64,000 bases of DNA from Gordius sp. MW1 (lineage: Eukaryota > Nematomorpha > Gordioida > Gordea > Gordiidae). The notes under the pieces are model-generated. The model searched no databases and had not been told where the DNA came from. It worked only from the letters and a program-made list of their open reading frames with translations. Of the stretch, positions 10,785-22,770 are shown piece by piece (the stretch's first letter is position 1; every line of letters starts with the position of its first letter). Location of the stretch: NCBI GenBank assembly GCA_964036665.1, contig OZ038532.1, positions 11,860,537-11,924,536 on the forward strand. The letters are read 5' to 3'. Made by a program: the position numbers and the translations under genes.

Positions 10785-13700
10785 CTAAAAGGATGGTTCC
10801 TCTCTACTTAAATGACAGGGTTTTAATCGGTCTAATGAGACTGAATCTCTTTTACCATTTTTTTCAAGAACAAAGTATTTTGGTTCACGTTTCAATACTT
10901 TGTAAGGACCGTCATACGGTGGAGAGAGTGGCTTACGCACAGCGTCGTTTCTGACAAAAACGTGGGTTGCTTCGAACAGATCTCTGCTGACTTGTTCTTT
11001 TGTTGTGGCATGGTGTTTTGGTATGGGGTAAGAAATTTTCGCCATGGTCCTCCTGAGCTTGTCAACGAAATGATGTTGTAATGGGTCAGGTTCGGTTTTT
11101 AGGATGAAGTCTCCTGGTAGTCGTAAACTCGTACCGTACACCAATTCTGCTGTTGTTGCTCCTATGTCTTCTTTAATAGTTGAACGTAAACCTAATAATA
11201 TCAATGGTAAAATTTCGTTCCACTTCGTCTCGTCGGCGGCTTTTAACGACTCTTTAAGTTGTATGTGGAATTGTTCGACGAGTCCGTTTGCTGCGGGATG
11301 GTAGGCGGTTGTTTTAATATGTGTGCATCCTAAAAGATTGGAAAGTTCGCGGAAGAGAGATGATTGAAACTGTAGTCCTCTGTCGGTGGTAATCGTCTGC
11401 GGCACGCCAAAGTTTGCAATCTAGTGCTCTATCAACTTTTTCGCAATCATCTCTGTGGATGTATCATTCCAGGGAGTAGCCATGGGCTATCTGGTGAAGC
11501 GGTCCACTGCCGTTAATAAATGTGTATATCCGTTTGACGGTGGTAGTGGTCCTACAAAGTCGATGTGTATGCGTGCGAAACGGGCGTCGGGTTGCGCAAA
11601 GGTTCCAGGTACCGTAACTGTGTGTCGGTAAACCTTGCTTTGTTGACATCTTATGCAAGTTCTTGCCCATCTAACAACGTCTTTGTTTATTGACGGCCAG
11701 ACCACTCGATTTGTAATTAGTTTCAGAGTGGCGCGTATGCCTGGGTGTGATATAGCGTGGAAATGGTCGAAAACTGTTTTTCTGAGTGCTTCTGGAATGA
11801 CCGGTCGAGGTTTGGCAATTGAAAGATCGCAAAGGATTTTTCTCTCGGATCCTGGAATTGGCAATAATTGTAACTTCAAAGATGAAGAATCCTTTAAGCT
11901 TTTCAGGGATTTGTCATTTATTTGTTGTCTGCTAATCTCTTCTAGATCGGGAATTTCTGGTAACTTGATAGCATCCACTCCTAACCGAGAAAGTGCGTCC
12001 GCGACTGTATTCGCTTCGCCTTTGATGTATCATATATCTGTGGTGAATTGAGATATAAAATCCAGTCGCCTGGTTTCTCGCGGCGAGTATTTGTCAGGTT
12101 TCGCATTAAATGCGTAGGGTTACGGCTTATGGTCGGTAAAAACGGTGAAGTGTCGGCCTTCTAACATGTGTCTGAAGTGTTTGATAGATAGGTAGATGGC
12201 GAGGAGTTCTCGACTGAATGTGCTGTACCGTGATTGAGCTGGCTGAAGTTTAACCGAAAAAATTGCCAAAGGCGAAGTTTTTTCTGCTACAGTTTGTTCC
12301 AACACTGCACCCACCCCTGCATTGGAGGCGTCTGTCGTCAATGTAATTTTGGTTTTTGGGCTGGTGTCCAAAATATTTAGAGTAGTGAATTTACTGCGCG
12401 CGGCTTTAGCCTTGTCGAACGCTTTCATCTGACTGTCGTTTAAAACCACGGATTTCCGAGGGTTTTTGAGTATGTCAGTTAATGGCTGTAAGGTGTGCGC
12501 CATTCCTGGTAAGAATCTCCGGTAGAAATTTATCATACCGAGGAATCTACGGAATTTTTTACTTGAATCCGGAATTGGACAATTTTGAATGGCATCAATC
12601 TTCTCTGGTAGGGGGTTTATACCTGTAGAAGATATTCTGTGTCCCAGAAATTCTAATTCTCCGACTCCGAATTTGCACTTGGCAGGATTGATCCTCAAGT
12701 CATACTCTTTTAGACGTTTAAGAACGGATTTTAGGAGCCTTTCGTGGTCCGCGTCGGACGAACTAGCTAATAGTATATCATCTATATATGCGTAGGTTCC
12801 TTCTATCCCTCTTAAAACTACGTCGATAAATCTCTGAAAAGTTTGTGCGGCGTTTTTCAACCCAAAAGGCATTCTACGAAATTCCTTGAGTCCGAACGGT
12901 TTCGTTACGGCTGTCTTGCTAATGTCGTCTTGTGTAACCGGAATATGATGGTAAGCTCTCACCAAATCCAATTTACTAAAGACTGTTTTTCCGCATAGGT
13001 TTGCTGTGAAGTCGTGGTGTGGGGTATTGGGTATCCGTCGGGAACATTACTTTGTTCAGGCTTCTATAGCCCCCGCAGGGTCTCCAATCGCCAGATTTCT
13101 TAGTTGCCAAGTGCAGGGAGGATGCCTAATTGCTTTGTGATTCCCTGATAATGCCGAGTTCTAGCATATACTCAAATTCTTTTTTAGCTGCTTGTAACTT
13201 GTCAGCCGCCAATCGCCTAGGGCGTGAATATTGTGCTGGACCTTTGGTTATTATATGATGACGAACGTCGTGAGCTGGTATTTGCTGGGAAAAGTTTAGA
13301 GGTGATATGAGCGACGGAAAGTCTTTTAACATGGCCTCGAATTTAGAATTCTGATGAGTGAATGCTACACGAATTCCAAACGTTTGATGTGGATAGGTGA
13401 ATCCTTTTGATGATAGATGGGTCACTCCGTCGATTAATCGTTTGTTTTTGATGTCCACAATTAAATTGTGCTTGTGTAACAGGTCAGCTCCTATAATCGG
13501 CGTGTGAACGTCTGCTATCAAGAAGATCCATTTCTCACGTCTTAGGCCTAGGTTTAGAGCTAACAACTTTTGTCCAAAGATGCAAATGTTGCTTTTGTTG
13601 GCAGCTTGCAATACCGGACCATTTGGAATTTTTGGGAAATCGGCTGATGGTGGAATAATGCTAACTTCGGGACCGGTGTCGATAAAAAATTTTTGTTTCG

Positions 13701-13797
13701 ACGTTTGGTCAAAAATGTAGAATAGACGACTGTTTGAATCCGTGCCAGCAGTAGCCGTCGTCTGAGCCACCCGGCCTGTTAGTTTTTTTATTGTCAT
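10785..13797 (-). pseudogene. Gypsy pol remains: protease, reverse transcriptase, RNase H, integrase
   Basis: Read from 13797 downward. A retropepsin-like segment has FFIDTGPEVSIIPPS with the DTG active-site triad near 13680. The reverse transcriptase core at 12971-12120 contains DLVRAYHHIP, the YIDD catalytic box in TYAYIDDILLAS and the FLGH motif, followed by RNase H (TTDASNAGVGAVLEQ). The integrase zinc-binding histidines and cysteines (HPGIRAT, CIRCQQSK) and HIDFVGPLPPS lie at 11978-11487, and TDRGLQFQS at 11405-10785. Breaks: a TAG where Trp is usual just after ESQSN at 13126, two frame changes before 12971, TAA after FTDHKP, TGA before YIKGEANTVADALSR, and TAG codons near 11485 and 11422. 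It is not expected to make a working polyprotein. Confidence 0.9.
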
Positions 13798-13860
13798 CCA
13801 TGAAGGCGCAGGGCTTTACGCATTTGAGAGCCTTCTCCTGGAACTTTGAATGTATTGGAA

Positions 13861-14113
13861 AATCATATCTAATCTAAGGATAATCATTTATTAAGTAAAG
13901 ATAAAGATAGTATAATGATATATTATAGATTAGGAGAAGTAATAACTAGGGCCGGGGTGGGGAATCTATATATATGAACAAAAGAAAGATTAATTAAGTA
14001 GAAAAAAACATATGTTTTTTACCAACTCGGATTTGGCTTACAATATTAAAATACATAATTATAGCAATAATATAATCTGTAGCACATGATATAAAAATAT
14101 ACGTATTCACATA
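13861..14113. repeat. Copy 1 of a 253-bp direct repeat nested in the gypsy element
   Basis: It starts AATCATATCTAATCTAAGG and ends GTATTCACATA. It is repeated almost exactly at 14722-14975, with a 608-bp spacer between. This looks like a nested short LTR element (TRIM-like) inserted between gag and pol, although no target duplication is clear. Confidence 0.65.
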
Positions 14114-14721
14114 TACGACATCTTTCCCTTTAAAGAATGAAGGCTCTCTCTGGTTTTGTTCTTCGACCATTCACTCCAACAACAATGTGTACATTCCATA
14201 ACTTTAAAAGTGGGCTAGCTTTAAGGGTGAGATGGGATGGAAATTATCAGTAGGAAAATCTGTAAGTTTGAGGGTAAGGACTTGGCTACGTGGATTCTGG
14301 GGATGCTATTTCCAAGAATGGATTAGCTGGGAAGGTGAGATGGGGTGGAAATTGTCAGAAGGGGAAATATAGAGGGTTGAGGGTGTTGATTTGGAAAAGT
14401 GGGTTTTGGGGAAGCTAGTGGCAGGGGTTGAATTGATATATGGTTTTTCACCCACATCCTTAGAATAATGTGTCCTATTTCATTGAATTAACATAATAAT
14501 TCTCCCCACATCCATAGAGTAATGTTTCCTTATCCATTGACTTAACATCATAAGTTCTTGTTATCCCTTGAATTCTTATTAACATCATAAGTTCATATTT
14601 CCCTTCATTCTCCTTGAATTAAGCATTGAATTTTGAATTTCTTCTTCACTCTTTTTGTCCAATAACCTTGGTTTAATTGAGGCTTGAGTTCTTCTTTCAC
14701 TATCACCATTTATTAGAAATC

Positions 14722-14975
14722 AATCATATCTAATCTAAGGATAATCATTTAATAGGTAAAGATAAAGATAGTATAATGATATATTATAGATTAGGAGAAG
14801 TAATAACTAGGGCCGGGGCCGGGAATCTATATATATGAACAAAAGAAAGATTAATTTAGTAGATAAAAACATATGTTTTTTTACCAACTCGGATTTGGCT
14901 TACAATATTAAAATACATAATTATAGCAATAATATAATCTGTAGCACATGATATACAAATATACGTATTCACATA
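14722..14975. repeat. Copy 2 of the nested 254-bp direct repeat
   Basis: Partner of 13861-14113, with only a few substitutions. The spacer between the copies (14114-14721) shows no open frame or recognisable domain and contains internal repeats of GAGATGGG-TGGAAATT and of a CATCCTTAGA / CATCCATAGA type. Confidence 0.65.
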
Positions 14976-15239
14976 AATGACAGAATAATAATAACAGTAT
15001 GGGTGCTTTTTTGTCCTGTTCCGTGAATTACTTCTTGTTCGTACTCTTCCATGGTAGGATTGTTGAGATAAATGGTTTATCTGTAACTCTAAATTACTAA
15101 TTTTTTTTGTTAAATCCTGTATTGCTTTGTCACTATTTGTGGATTTAGCTATAGTAGTAATGTTATTATTTTGTGAAATTGTTTCATATATTCGGTCAGC
15201 GATTTCAGCTAAACTTGATAGAGATTTTTATTCCCCTAA

Positions 15240-15665
15240 ACAGGATGAATTCCAGTAATCTCTTTAGGCATTTTGTTTACCCATAAGTTCCTAAGAATTG
15301 TATCGCTCATTTGATGTTCTCCTAGTAGGGACTTTAAGTGTCGTAGCAATTGTGAAGGGGATTTCTCCTTCATGTAAATCTATTCGAATAATTTCTGTAT
15401 CCTCTTTGTGTCACTCTGTCCAATTCTTTTAATCAATGCTTGTTTTAAGGCATCATATGGATTTTCTTCAGGGATGTTAAGGATGAGATCTGCGACCTCC
15501 TCTGCCACTTCTACAGGGAGACAATCTGATAAATATGCATATTTTACCTTCTAAGAAGATATCTTCCTGCTTGAGAATATAGCATCAACCTGTGCTATCC
15601 AAATCTGAATGTTCCTAGAGTGGAATTCAGGGATTTTGATGTGGACTATTGATTCCTGCTTGATA
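15240..15665 (-). pseudogene. Gypsy gag remains
   Basis: On the minus strand the reading is IKIPEFHSRNIQIWIAQVDA, then KVKYAYLSDCLPVEVAEEV and PYDALKQALIKRIGQ, which match the capsid pattern of metazoan gypsy gag proteins. In-frame TAG codons at two places (after KISS and after KLFE) break it. It lies directly downstream of the 5' LTR, as expected for gag. Confidence 0.8.
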
Positions 15666-15761
15666 CCTCCAGTAGTAGAGATATGTTTATTGGTATTTCC
15701 TCATTGGAAGTTGAAAAATCAGTAGGTTGCGTGTTCATGTTTAGGAGGGGTTACCAATTTT

Positions 15762-16137
15762 AGTGGTTGGATATAGTTAAATGTTAATCACCAGATTTGC
15801 TATATCACCAATTTAGTGGTGTTTGGATGAAATGCATGACAGTCTAATATATCAAAGAATCTTTATTTTAAAGAGACATATCATGCGAATACAATTTGGA
15901 GATAATAGGACAAAACGCGAGATACATTTGCAGCGAAGATGTAGTAATAAAACATAGGGACAGATATGTAACGAGCGTAAATGGGATGGAGTAAAGTAAT
16001 CCTGTAGTTAAGTCATGGGATGGAGTCAGAAGAATTGCGGAACTTCGATTCAGAATTTTGCATGGTACCGAATACTTTTAATCGATCTTCTTCCTCACTT
16101 GGTTACTTGATGTCGCCAATGTCTAAAACGCCACAAT
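15762..16137 (-). repeat. 5' LTR of the gypsy element (376 bp)
   Basis: Partner of 10229-10611. On the minus strand it starts ATTGTGGCG and ends CCACT. The GATTT target duplicate follows at 16138-16142. Confidence 0.9.
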
Positions 16138-16142
16138 GATTT

Positions 16143-16827
16143 GTCGAACACAATTATTTACAAACTCGCAATTGGTTGTCCTGTCCTGTCCAACTTTTAA
16201 TTTTTTGATGGCTATGAAAACTTATGCTTCTGTAAGAGACATTTTGCCCAACCTTTCTTTCCCCTCTCTTCCCCCTTTAACTTGCGTTGCAGTGTTACGT
16301 TTATATGGAGTATGGACGAGTTTTATAAGAAAAGTACCCCAGAACTAAGCGTAAGTAAAAATACTTACAACACATTTGTTACAAACACTAACAATCAGTG
16401 ATCAGGGTAATTTACTATTTGTTCAAACTCACTCTAGAATCTAGAATTTAGTTTTTAGAAAATGATAGTACTAATTCTGTTAGAGAGGGAGAGGTTGTGG
16501 TATATTGTGGCATACCTCTTTTACTTTCTATTTAATCTTCCTTACGTGTATGTTGCTCCCCCCACGCGCTTGTACGTGTTTGTTACTTCTTTCCCCCATA
16601 TATTATTAATTATCAACACGCATCATTGAATTTTGTATACGAGTGCACAACGCGTTATGTATCGATAACTTTTTTTCGAGCAGTATTATTTTTCTATCAT
16701 AAACACCCTAAATATTATAGAATTGTTTTTTTTTAATTTTGTAGTTCATTACCTTAAAAATTTAGTTAACAAGTGAATGCATTTTTTAATCATCTGGCTT
16801 TTTTCCGCGTCATTTTAAATATTTTCC
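16143..16827. other. Upstream region of the farnesyltransferase gene
   Basis: It contains an inverted copy (about 16295-16345) of the dispersed repeat seen at 8686. No TATA box or initiator can be assigned with confidence. The gene starts at a good-context ATG (CCATGG). Confidence 0.4.
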
Positions 16828-19800
16828 ATGGCTACTGATGTTGAATGCCACTTTGAAAAAATAATAAATAATTATTCCAAGTTTAGTTCCATTGATGAGA
16901 ATTTTCCATCCTATTCGTTTCAAGAACAAGTAAATATTTTAAATCTAAAATTAACATTGAATAAGAAAAAAGTTGAAACTATAGTTGTTGAAATATTCAA
17001 AAATTTCCAAAGTGTATATTATGATGAGCCTGGGTATTTAAAAAAGTTATATCTCTAATAGTTTGAAGCCAACCAGAGTTATATGTTGATGAACATTTAA
17101 ATTTCTTAAAAAAGGGTCTGCACATTCTTACCTTAAATCATGAAGTATATCTAATCTGGAGAAATATGTATTTTAGATTAGTGCTTAGAAGCTAGTCAAA
17201 CATGGTTAGTATTTTGGATTGTGCACAGTTTTTCATTATTAAAAAGGTCTTTATCCCAGGATATTCAAGAAAAGTTATAATTTATAAAATATTGCAATTT
17301 TTAAAGTGTTATAAAGTTTTTAGACAAATGCCAGTGCAATGAAGGAGGGTTTGGAGGTTGTTGATATTTAATTTTTGCACTAAATACATTAATCTTTTAT
17401 TTGAAAATAACACATAAAATTTTTAATTTATTAGGTGGGCCCTACCAAATTCCACATTTGGCTGCAACATATGCGGCAATTAATGCTTTATGCACCTTGC
17501 AAAATTTTAACGCATATGAAATAATTGATCGGTATTTAAATTTAAAATTGTTTATATGTTATGAAGAGAAAATCTACTTAAATTTTTGCATAAAATGAAA
17601 CACCCTGATGGAAGTTTTTCAGTGCATCAAGGAGGTGAAGCTGACATCAGAAGTGCATATTGTGCATTATCAATAGCAAGAATAACTAATATCTATTCCA
17701 CAGAGTTATTTGATAAAACATTTGAATGGATTATTAGGTATTTAATCTTAATGCTAAATAATTTTAATAGTTGTCAAACATATGAAGGAGGCTTTTCTAG
17801 CATTCCTGGGACCGAAGCACACGGGGGATACACTTTTTGTGGGTTTGCTGCACTTGTTTTAATGGGGAAAGATAAAATGTGCAATATTCCATGTTTATTG
17901 GTACACCTACTTTCACTAAATACTTTTTAAATATTCTTATACATTTCATGTTTTCAATCTATTCATTAACATAAAGCAATGGATCACTAATCGACAAATG
18001 ACAGTAGAAGGTGGATTTAATGGAAGAACAAATAAATTGGTGGACTCCTGTTATTCATATTGGATTGGAGCTTTATTTCCTATGATCTTTCAGTCACAAT
18101 TTCAATCCAATAAGTGTAGGTTGATGGCCTTTTTAAAATGCTTATTTTGTTAAAAAATTAGAGAAGGTTGGCTTTTATAAATTTTTATCTACTACACTAT
18201 TTAGAACTTTTATTGTTTAAATTGTTTATTAAGAAATAATTGGTGTGTGCTACCTATTTTTGCATCCTTTTAGTTTGAATATGTTTCACATATTTTACTA
18301 CCAAATTTCCTGCTCAAATTTTGTAATTTTACTGTTTTTCTTTTGATATAACACCATATTCCATCTTTAAAAAAATGTTTTGAGCAAGGAATGATCTTAA
18401 ATATTTTTGGTATAACTTGAATGCTAATCTCCATGAATTAAAAGTTGAGTCATTCCATTTTTAGACTTAGATCCTCCTGGAAGCAAAGGATGGTTATATG
18501 ACACAGGTAAAATCTTTGTATTAATTTTTGATTTATCTTAAAATCACATAAAAAAGTTATATAAAGCGAATATCACATTAGAAGCATTGCAAGAATACGT
18601 TCTTATATGTTGTCAAAGTGTTACTGGAAGTCTTCTTGATAAGCCAGACAAGTAATATCCTAGATTTTATGCTGCTGCATTTATTAGGCCTAAAGACTTT
18701 TATCATACCTGCTATGCCCTATCTGGTTTGTCCATTGCACAGCACACATTTGACCAAGAACCTCATATTGTTGGAAATTCCAATAATGAATTGGTAAACA
18801 ATACTTTTTTTTTGTATAGCCAGTTTTGTATTATAGTCAGAACTAAACCTAAATGGTAAATTGGTTTAAAAACCTAGTATTAAAAAACGGTCACTTCTAT
18901 ATATGTTGCCATATTTCCCTTAATTTTGAATATATGTCCACTTAATACTTTTTTATTAGTATTAATCTGTTAAAATTGAGTGATTATGTACAAGTTTTGC
19001 CAAATTCTTATCTTAATATTCCTATTAACATTATATCTAATGGTTAAATTGACTAATAGACTGCTCATCTTGTTCAACATAACGTATTAGGAAAATGCTT
19101 TAATATTAATGACTTATTTATCTCAAAATAAACATTTAAACCATTTTAGATATTATTAAATTGACCTTTTTAAGAGAGAAAAAGGAAATAACCTTTCTAA
19201 ATAAATAACTTTTTAACGCCATCTTTATACTATTTTATTCTTACAATTCATGTCAATACAAAAACTACATAGATGTTTGGTATGGTGGTCATTTTTTGCA
19301 ACACATATGCGATGCGTGAATGTATAGGGGTTTAACCAATTTATTAGTCGATAAGAGGTGTTTCCGCTTGCCCTTTGATAATTTAAACATTTTATGTCAT
19401 GGATGACTGTTAAGTCTTTCAGAGGAATCTAAATACTATAACTATGGGAACGGGGGTAAGTTTTGTCTACGAAGATCCAAATTTGAACCATTTTTAGTCA
19501 TGTTGTGTTTTAAATAGAGGAAAATGCTCCAGAACATTTTGTCACTAGCAAATTTATTTTCGTTACTTAAATCCTTAACAAAATCGAGGGCTATGATATT
19601 GCTCAAATAGTCATATGACAACCTCAATATGTATTGTGTAGGCCAAATCTCACTCATAAATGACTTGTGGATTGCTATAAATTAGGGTGATTAATTGTAA
19701 AGTCATATTTTCTCGTTGAATTATTTATCTTTTAGTTACATTTTTATTTGTATCAAAAATTTATGGGAACACATATTTAGTAGAAGATTTAAGAAATTTA

Positions 19801-20429
19801 TATATCATTTTGTGCCATTTGTTCCATTACAAAAATAGATATGATGAGCTATTTTAAATAATGTTTAAGCTCCTATACTCAATAACTTTCATTTAATGTT
19901 GATATCAAGCTTATTAAAAACTAAAAAACATATCTATTAGCACAATAAAAGTTATTTATTAATAACTAGTAGTTTTACTTAAAAAATGACATGCCCATAA
20001 AAACCACAATCTTAAATTATTGGAGAATTTTAAGGCGCATATTACGAAATGCAAAAAGCAGTTTTTTGCAAATTGTTTGAAAACCCCATTTTTTACGAAT
20101 TATTTAAAAAAAAATATGAAAATTTTCAATTAGACATAGGTCTGTATCACCCAAGATGTCCAGAAAGGTGTAATAATTTTTTGCTCATTACTTTTTGTTT
20201 TAAGAATGTTTTAAAAATGTCTTTTCGTATCATATACCCAAAAAATTAAAGAAGGCTTAAAATTTTATATTTGCGAGAGACAAACATTACAATGCATACT
20301 CTCATTTTTCAATTTTTTATGTATATACAGGCATACATTCATCCGGTTTATAATTTAGAAATTGAAGCTGAACGGAAAGCTAAATCTTATTTTAGCAAAT
20401 TAAATGTTCCATTATTAAATAATCATTGA
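16828..20429 (+). CDS. FNTB: Protein farnesyltransferase subunit beta, 12 exons, complete
   Basis: Exons: 16828-17033, 17069-17144, 17182-17273, 17307-17356, 17435-17531, 17567-17737, 17771-17900, 17977-18115, 18465-18506, 18567-18651, 18688-18793, 20331-20429. All junctions keep phase and give 430 residues, close to the 437 of human FNTB. The enzyme joins farnesyl from farnesyl diphosphate to the CaaX cysteine of Ras-type proteins, in complex with an alpha subunit. Key residues of the family are present: the two Trp of TWLVFWIVHS, Arg in DIRSAYC, His in EAHGGYTFCG, the zinc ligands Asp and Cys in NKLVDSCYSYW, and the zinc ligand His in DFYHTCYALSG. The glycine-rich alpha-alpha barrel repeats (NEGGFGG, HPDGSFSVH, YEGGFSS, VEGGFNG) are intact. 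DKPDKPKDFYHTC marks it as FNTB rather than geranylgeranyltransferase beta. Introns are 35, 37, 33, 78, 35, 33, 76, 349, 60, 36 and 1537 nt. The first splice pair was chosen because it keeps the frame; it is the least certain. An AATAAA lies at 20504-20509. Confidence 0.94.
18794..20330. other. Last intron of FNTB (1537 nt)
   Basis: This intron is far larger than the others. It holds short open frames on both strands (20049-20249 plus, 19442-19657 minus) without recognisable domains and the word ATAGACTGCTCATC near 19060, which also occurs in the inverted repeats at 40108 and 40600. It is probably inflated by old insertions. Confidence 0.5.
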
Positions 20430-22190
20430 TCTATTATATGTAATTGTTTAGAAATTATATCAACCGCTCAAATGTCTAACCGTTATATTGTTTTAACATT
20501 TAAAATAAATGTGTTATTTAGTCGTTTAGTTTTTTTATATCTGATTAACACTAATTTTCTAACTATTATTTAAATTAAATATAAGGATTGTATTTTTACA
20601 TTATAAATTTAAATGTTATGCTGTTGTTAAATATTAATTTATATATTAAAAAATTAATCCATCGAAATTAATATGATATGAATATTTTCTGGCTTTTTTA
20701 ATTTCACTCAGTTTCCATTCCCTAAGTATTCAAATATAAATTTAAGTTGTTTTGCTTGAAAATTAGTGGACGTGGGTAAGAATTTTACGAATGGCAGGCA
20801 ATTAAACAAAAGAACAGATGCCTTAATTTTAATCAGTTGACGAGGAGGGGCTAAATTTTTTCCCTATACCCCTTATACCTCTCTACAGACTACACATTCG
20901 CCTTACTCGTATTTTTTCATTCTTTATGACTACTATTTGTCAAGTCAACTTAGGACCTCACACTTTCGTTTACTAAAAAAATTATTTTTAATGAATAAGC
21001 AACGGCAATAAGTAAAAAACGGCTGTGTGTATACAAAGTTAATGAAATGATTTGTATAATACATAAAGAAATCGGCTTTATAACTAAAAATATTAAATCT
21101 AAAAATGCGATCCTCAAAGTCCATCTCACAAGTAATAAAATGATGATTATTATACTTTATAGGTTATACCAATTACATTTATGAAATCTATAGGCCCTGG
21201 AGCCCGAGATTTTTTCAAACTAATATTTTTTTGACACTGGGAATTAATAAAACAAGATTTTGGTAAATATAGGGTGTTGCATTACCTCTTAAATATATTT
21301 AGTCACAACCATAATAGGTCACTTTTAAAAATACGAATGTTCACACTTCATGCCCTTAAAGGCAGCATGGTTATGGTTGAGTATTTTAGGCCGCATTTTT
21401 AACATTTTAATGCCTCTTTAAAACTGAGAACCCTGAAAGACGAAATTAAAATTATTGGAATACAATGTGAAATAAAATATAGGGATGGAATTGAATTTAA
21501 TAAGTACGCTTTAAACTCTAATAATAATAATAATACTGCCTAATGAGCAACATACAAATACGTCTGTTATTCGAATTCGATAATTAATCTACGAAATCTA
21601 GGTTCTTTCGCCGATCTTGTCCAATAGTGCTCGGCCTGCCCTCAGTGCATCTTGAGCAGGGCTTTTAAAATAATCAGACTTGGGGCGGCCCTGATGAGCC
21701 AGTTCAACCCAAAGCCGCATGGCCTGTAAACTCAAGTTTTAAAAACAAAGATCGCTGACTTTGTCCACCCGGCCTCCGGGGAGGGCAACTGTCCTAAATT
21801 CAGATTTTCGGGCGGGCACCATAACAAGATTTAGGCAATGGGGGTAATGAGATTCTTTGTATAGGCTATTATTTATTTCGTGTATTAGTAACTTGTTTTA
21901 TTTGATTGTATAATATTTATTGATCCTAATTCTTCAAAAAAATCGAGAATTAACTTAATTTTTCTGGAAAATATTACAAAATTTTTAATAAAAATTTAAA
22001 TCATCATTTTAGGTCGGGCAGCTCTAATGTTTCAAGCATGGCCTGCTGGACTCTTATAAGGGTTCCTGCGATCTCGGGCGAGCTAGTCATAAAATTGGAC
22101 TGGGCCGGGTTTTGAAATAAAAATGTAAATAATAATGACTTCTGCTTAAAACCATTAAAACCTAATTTTAAGAAGTTAATAAGTTGTCAA
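20430..22190. other. Intergenic, AT-rich with GC-rich repeat patches
   Basis: No gene was recognised. At 21610-21860 there is a degraded GC-rich repeat (GGGCGGGCACC, CCGGGGAGGGCAACTGTCC) related to the copy at 49060-49165. Confidence 0.45.
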
Positions 22191-22224
22191 AGCGCTTAGC
22201 TGGATTTAGAAGTCAGCAATTTAC

Positions 22225-22770
22225 TATATGGAGATGAATTTACAGGCATCCAATCACTAGATGACCATCTAAATTATCCAAAGGTAAATTGGTTACATAC
22301 CTCGGCTCGATGCTACATCAAATGGGAGGTTGCGCAACAGAAGTCAAGGCACGGATCGAAAAAGGATGGCTTAAATGATATCTGGTGTAGTGTACGACAA
22401 AAAATGCTAATATGGTTGAAGAGCAAAGCTTACAAATCCATCGTAAAACAGGTGTTACTCTATGGAAGTGAAACACTGATACCAAACGTCATGGAATAAA
22501 TTAATGCCGACAGGAAGATGAGAATAATACGGTGGAACTAGGGGTATACGAAATCGATCATGTAATGAATGACTTAACCTTGGCGTATTTGATGAATGTA
22601 AATCGGCTAAGGTAGTATGGGCATATACTAAGAAGGGACACGAATGATTTAAATTGAAAAGTACCAGACATGTAAGTACTGGGGAAGATAGGAATCGGAC
22701 GACTTCGTGTAACGTGGAAATGGCCAGTTCACAAAGTTTTGGAAATTTAGAAGATAAATTAAGACATGGC
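22225..22770 (+). pseudogene. RTE-type LINE fragment, C-terminal part of reverse transcriptase ORF
   Basis: Broken plus-strand frames give YLGSMLHQMGG, TEVKARIEKGWLK, WLKSKAYKSIVK-VLLYGSET and WPVHKVLE. This is the usual order at the end of RTE-like LINE polyproteins. Stops and frame changes occur throughout. The same region of a related element is seen on the minus strand at 63440-63990 and 38885-39250. Confidence 0.75.

Larger units (their letters stand above)
10229..16137 (-). mobile_element. Ty3/gypsy LTR retrotransposon, minus strand, decayed
   Basis: Two near-identical terminal repeats (10229-10611 and 15762-16137) bracket gag and pol remains read on the minus strand. Identical 5-bp repeats GATTT flank it at 10224-10228 and 16138-16142. 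A purine tract (CTGGAAGGGGAGT on the minus strand) abuts the 3' LTR at 10612-10624, and a TGGTAACCCCTCC word lies just inside the 5' LTR at about 15744-15756 as a candidate primer-binding site. Order on the minus strand is LTR, gag, inserted repeat pair, protease, reverse transcriptase, RNase H, integrase, LTR, as in the Ty3/gypsy group. The coding frame is broken by several stops and shifts, while the LTRs remain very alike, which suggests a fairly recent but inactive copy. Confidence 0.92.

Noticed and set aside
11104..12795. Plus-strand frames inside the gypsy element
   Set aside because: Shadow frames of integrase and reverse transcriptase on the minus strand.
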